Below, piece after piece: positions 5,927 to 5,965 of a DNA stretch of 5,965 nt (position 1 is its first letter; every line of letters starts with the position of its first letter). The notes under the pieces were generated by a model. The model searched no databases. It saw nothing but the letters and a program-made list of their open reading frames with translations, and had not been told where the DNA came from. Source of the DNA: an uncultured Collinsella sp. (lineage in GTDB: Bacteria > Actinomycetota > Coriobacteriia > Coriobacteriales > Coriobacteriaceae). The translations under genes and the position numbers were made by a program. The stretch covers positions 1-5,965 of the forward strand of contig CAAFOA010000305.1 of assembly GCA_900764415.1 (NCBI GenBank), in the 5' to 3' direction.

Positions 5927-5965
5927 CTGTCTCTTATACACATCTGACGCTGCCGACGAATAGCC
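5927..5965. other. Illumina Nextera adapter left on the contig end
   Basis: 5927-5945 is exactly the 19-base Tn5 mosaic end CTGTCTCTTATACACATCT, followed at 5946-5959 by GACGCTGCCGACGA, the reverse complement of the Nextera read-1 adapter tail. The last six bases (ATAGCC) sit where the i5 index should be; from memory they fit the complement of index S520. This is library artefact, not genome, and it is not a natural transposon end. Confidence 0.97.

Noticed and set aside
4948..5943. Long minus-strand open frame of 331 residues
   Set aside because: It is antisense to nadE, whose catalytic motifs are plain, and its start codon lies in the adapter (MCIRDS). Such antisense frames are common in GC-rich genes.
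5927..5945. Tn5 mosaic end as a sign of a natural transposon
   Set aside because: The exact engineered mosaic end followed directly by the Nextera adapter tail at the very end of the contig is library sequence.
5651..5947. Plus-strand frame ending SLIHI and an antisense frame starting MYKRQ (5756-5941)
   Set aside because: Both are shadows of nadE, and both include adapter-derived residues.

Overview
The window looks like a short assembled contig from a high-GC gut actinobacterium, probably a coriobacterium such as Collinsella. This placement rests on the GC-rich codon use and residue style of the two flanking genes, not on a database match. Both ends are artificial. The left end cuts a minus-strand gene. 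The right end runs into Illumina Nextera adapter at 5927, so genuine genomic sequence stops at 5926.

Layout: 1-370 (minus) is the N-terminal part of an unrecognised GC-rich protein. 371-545 is a divergent intergenic region. 546-4750 (plus) is a compact, clearly AT-richer operon: a small acidic protein (546-806), a DUF2087 protein (854-1135), an MFS exporter-like transporter (1113-2297), a large cobalamin-binding radical SAM protein (2305-4626, split by one in-frame TAA at 2545-2547), and a 36-residue acidic peptide with a perfect Shine-Dalgarno sequence (4640-4750). A strong intrinsic terminator follows at 4775-4808. After a further 130-base gap with a small hairpin, the GC-rich nadE gene (glutamine-dependent NAD+ synthetase) starts at a GTG at 4939 and is cut by the contig end.

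Interpretation: the operon looks like a horizontally acquired peptide-modification (RiPP-type) cassette inserted beside nadE. The 36-residue peptide would be the precursor and the B12/radical SAM protein the maturase. The C-terminus of the maturase appears to hold two winged-helix, PqqD-like modules that could bind a leader peptide. The MFS protein would export the product, and the DUF2087 protein might regulate. The functional links are inferred from gene order and sequence features. No known RiPP class was recognised. The in-frame stop means the cassette in this strain may be inactive, or the base may be wrong.
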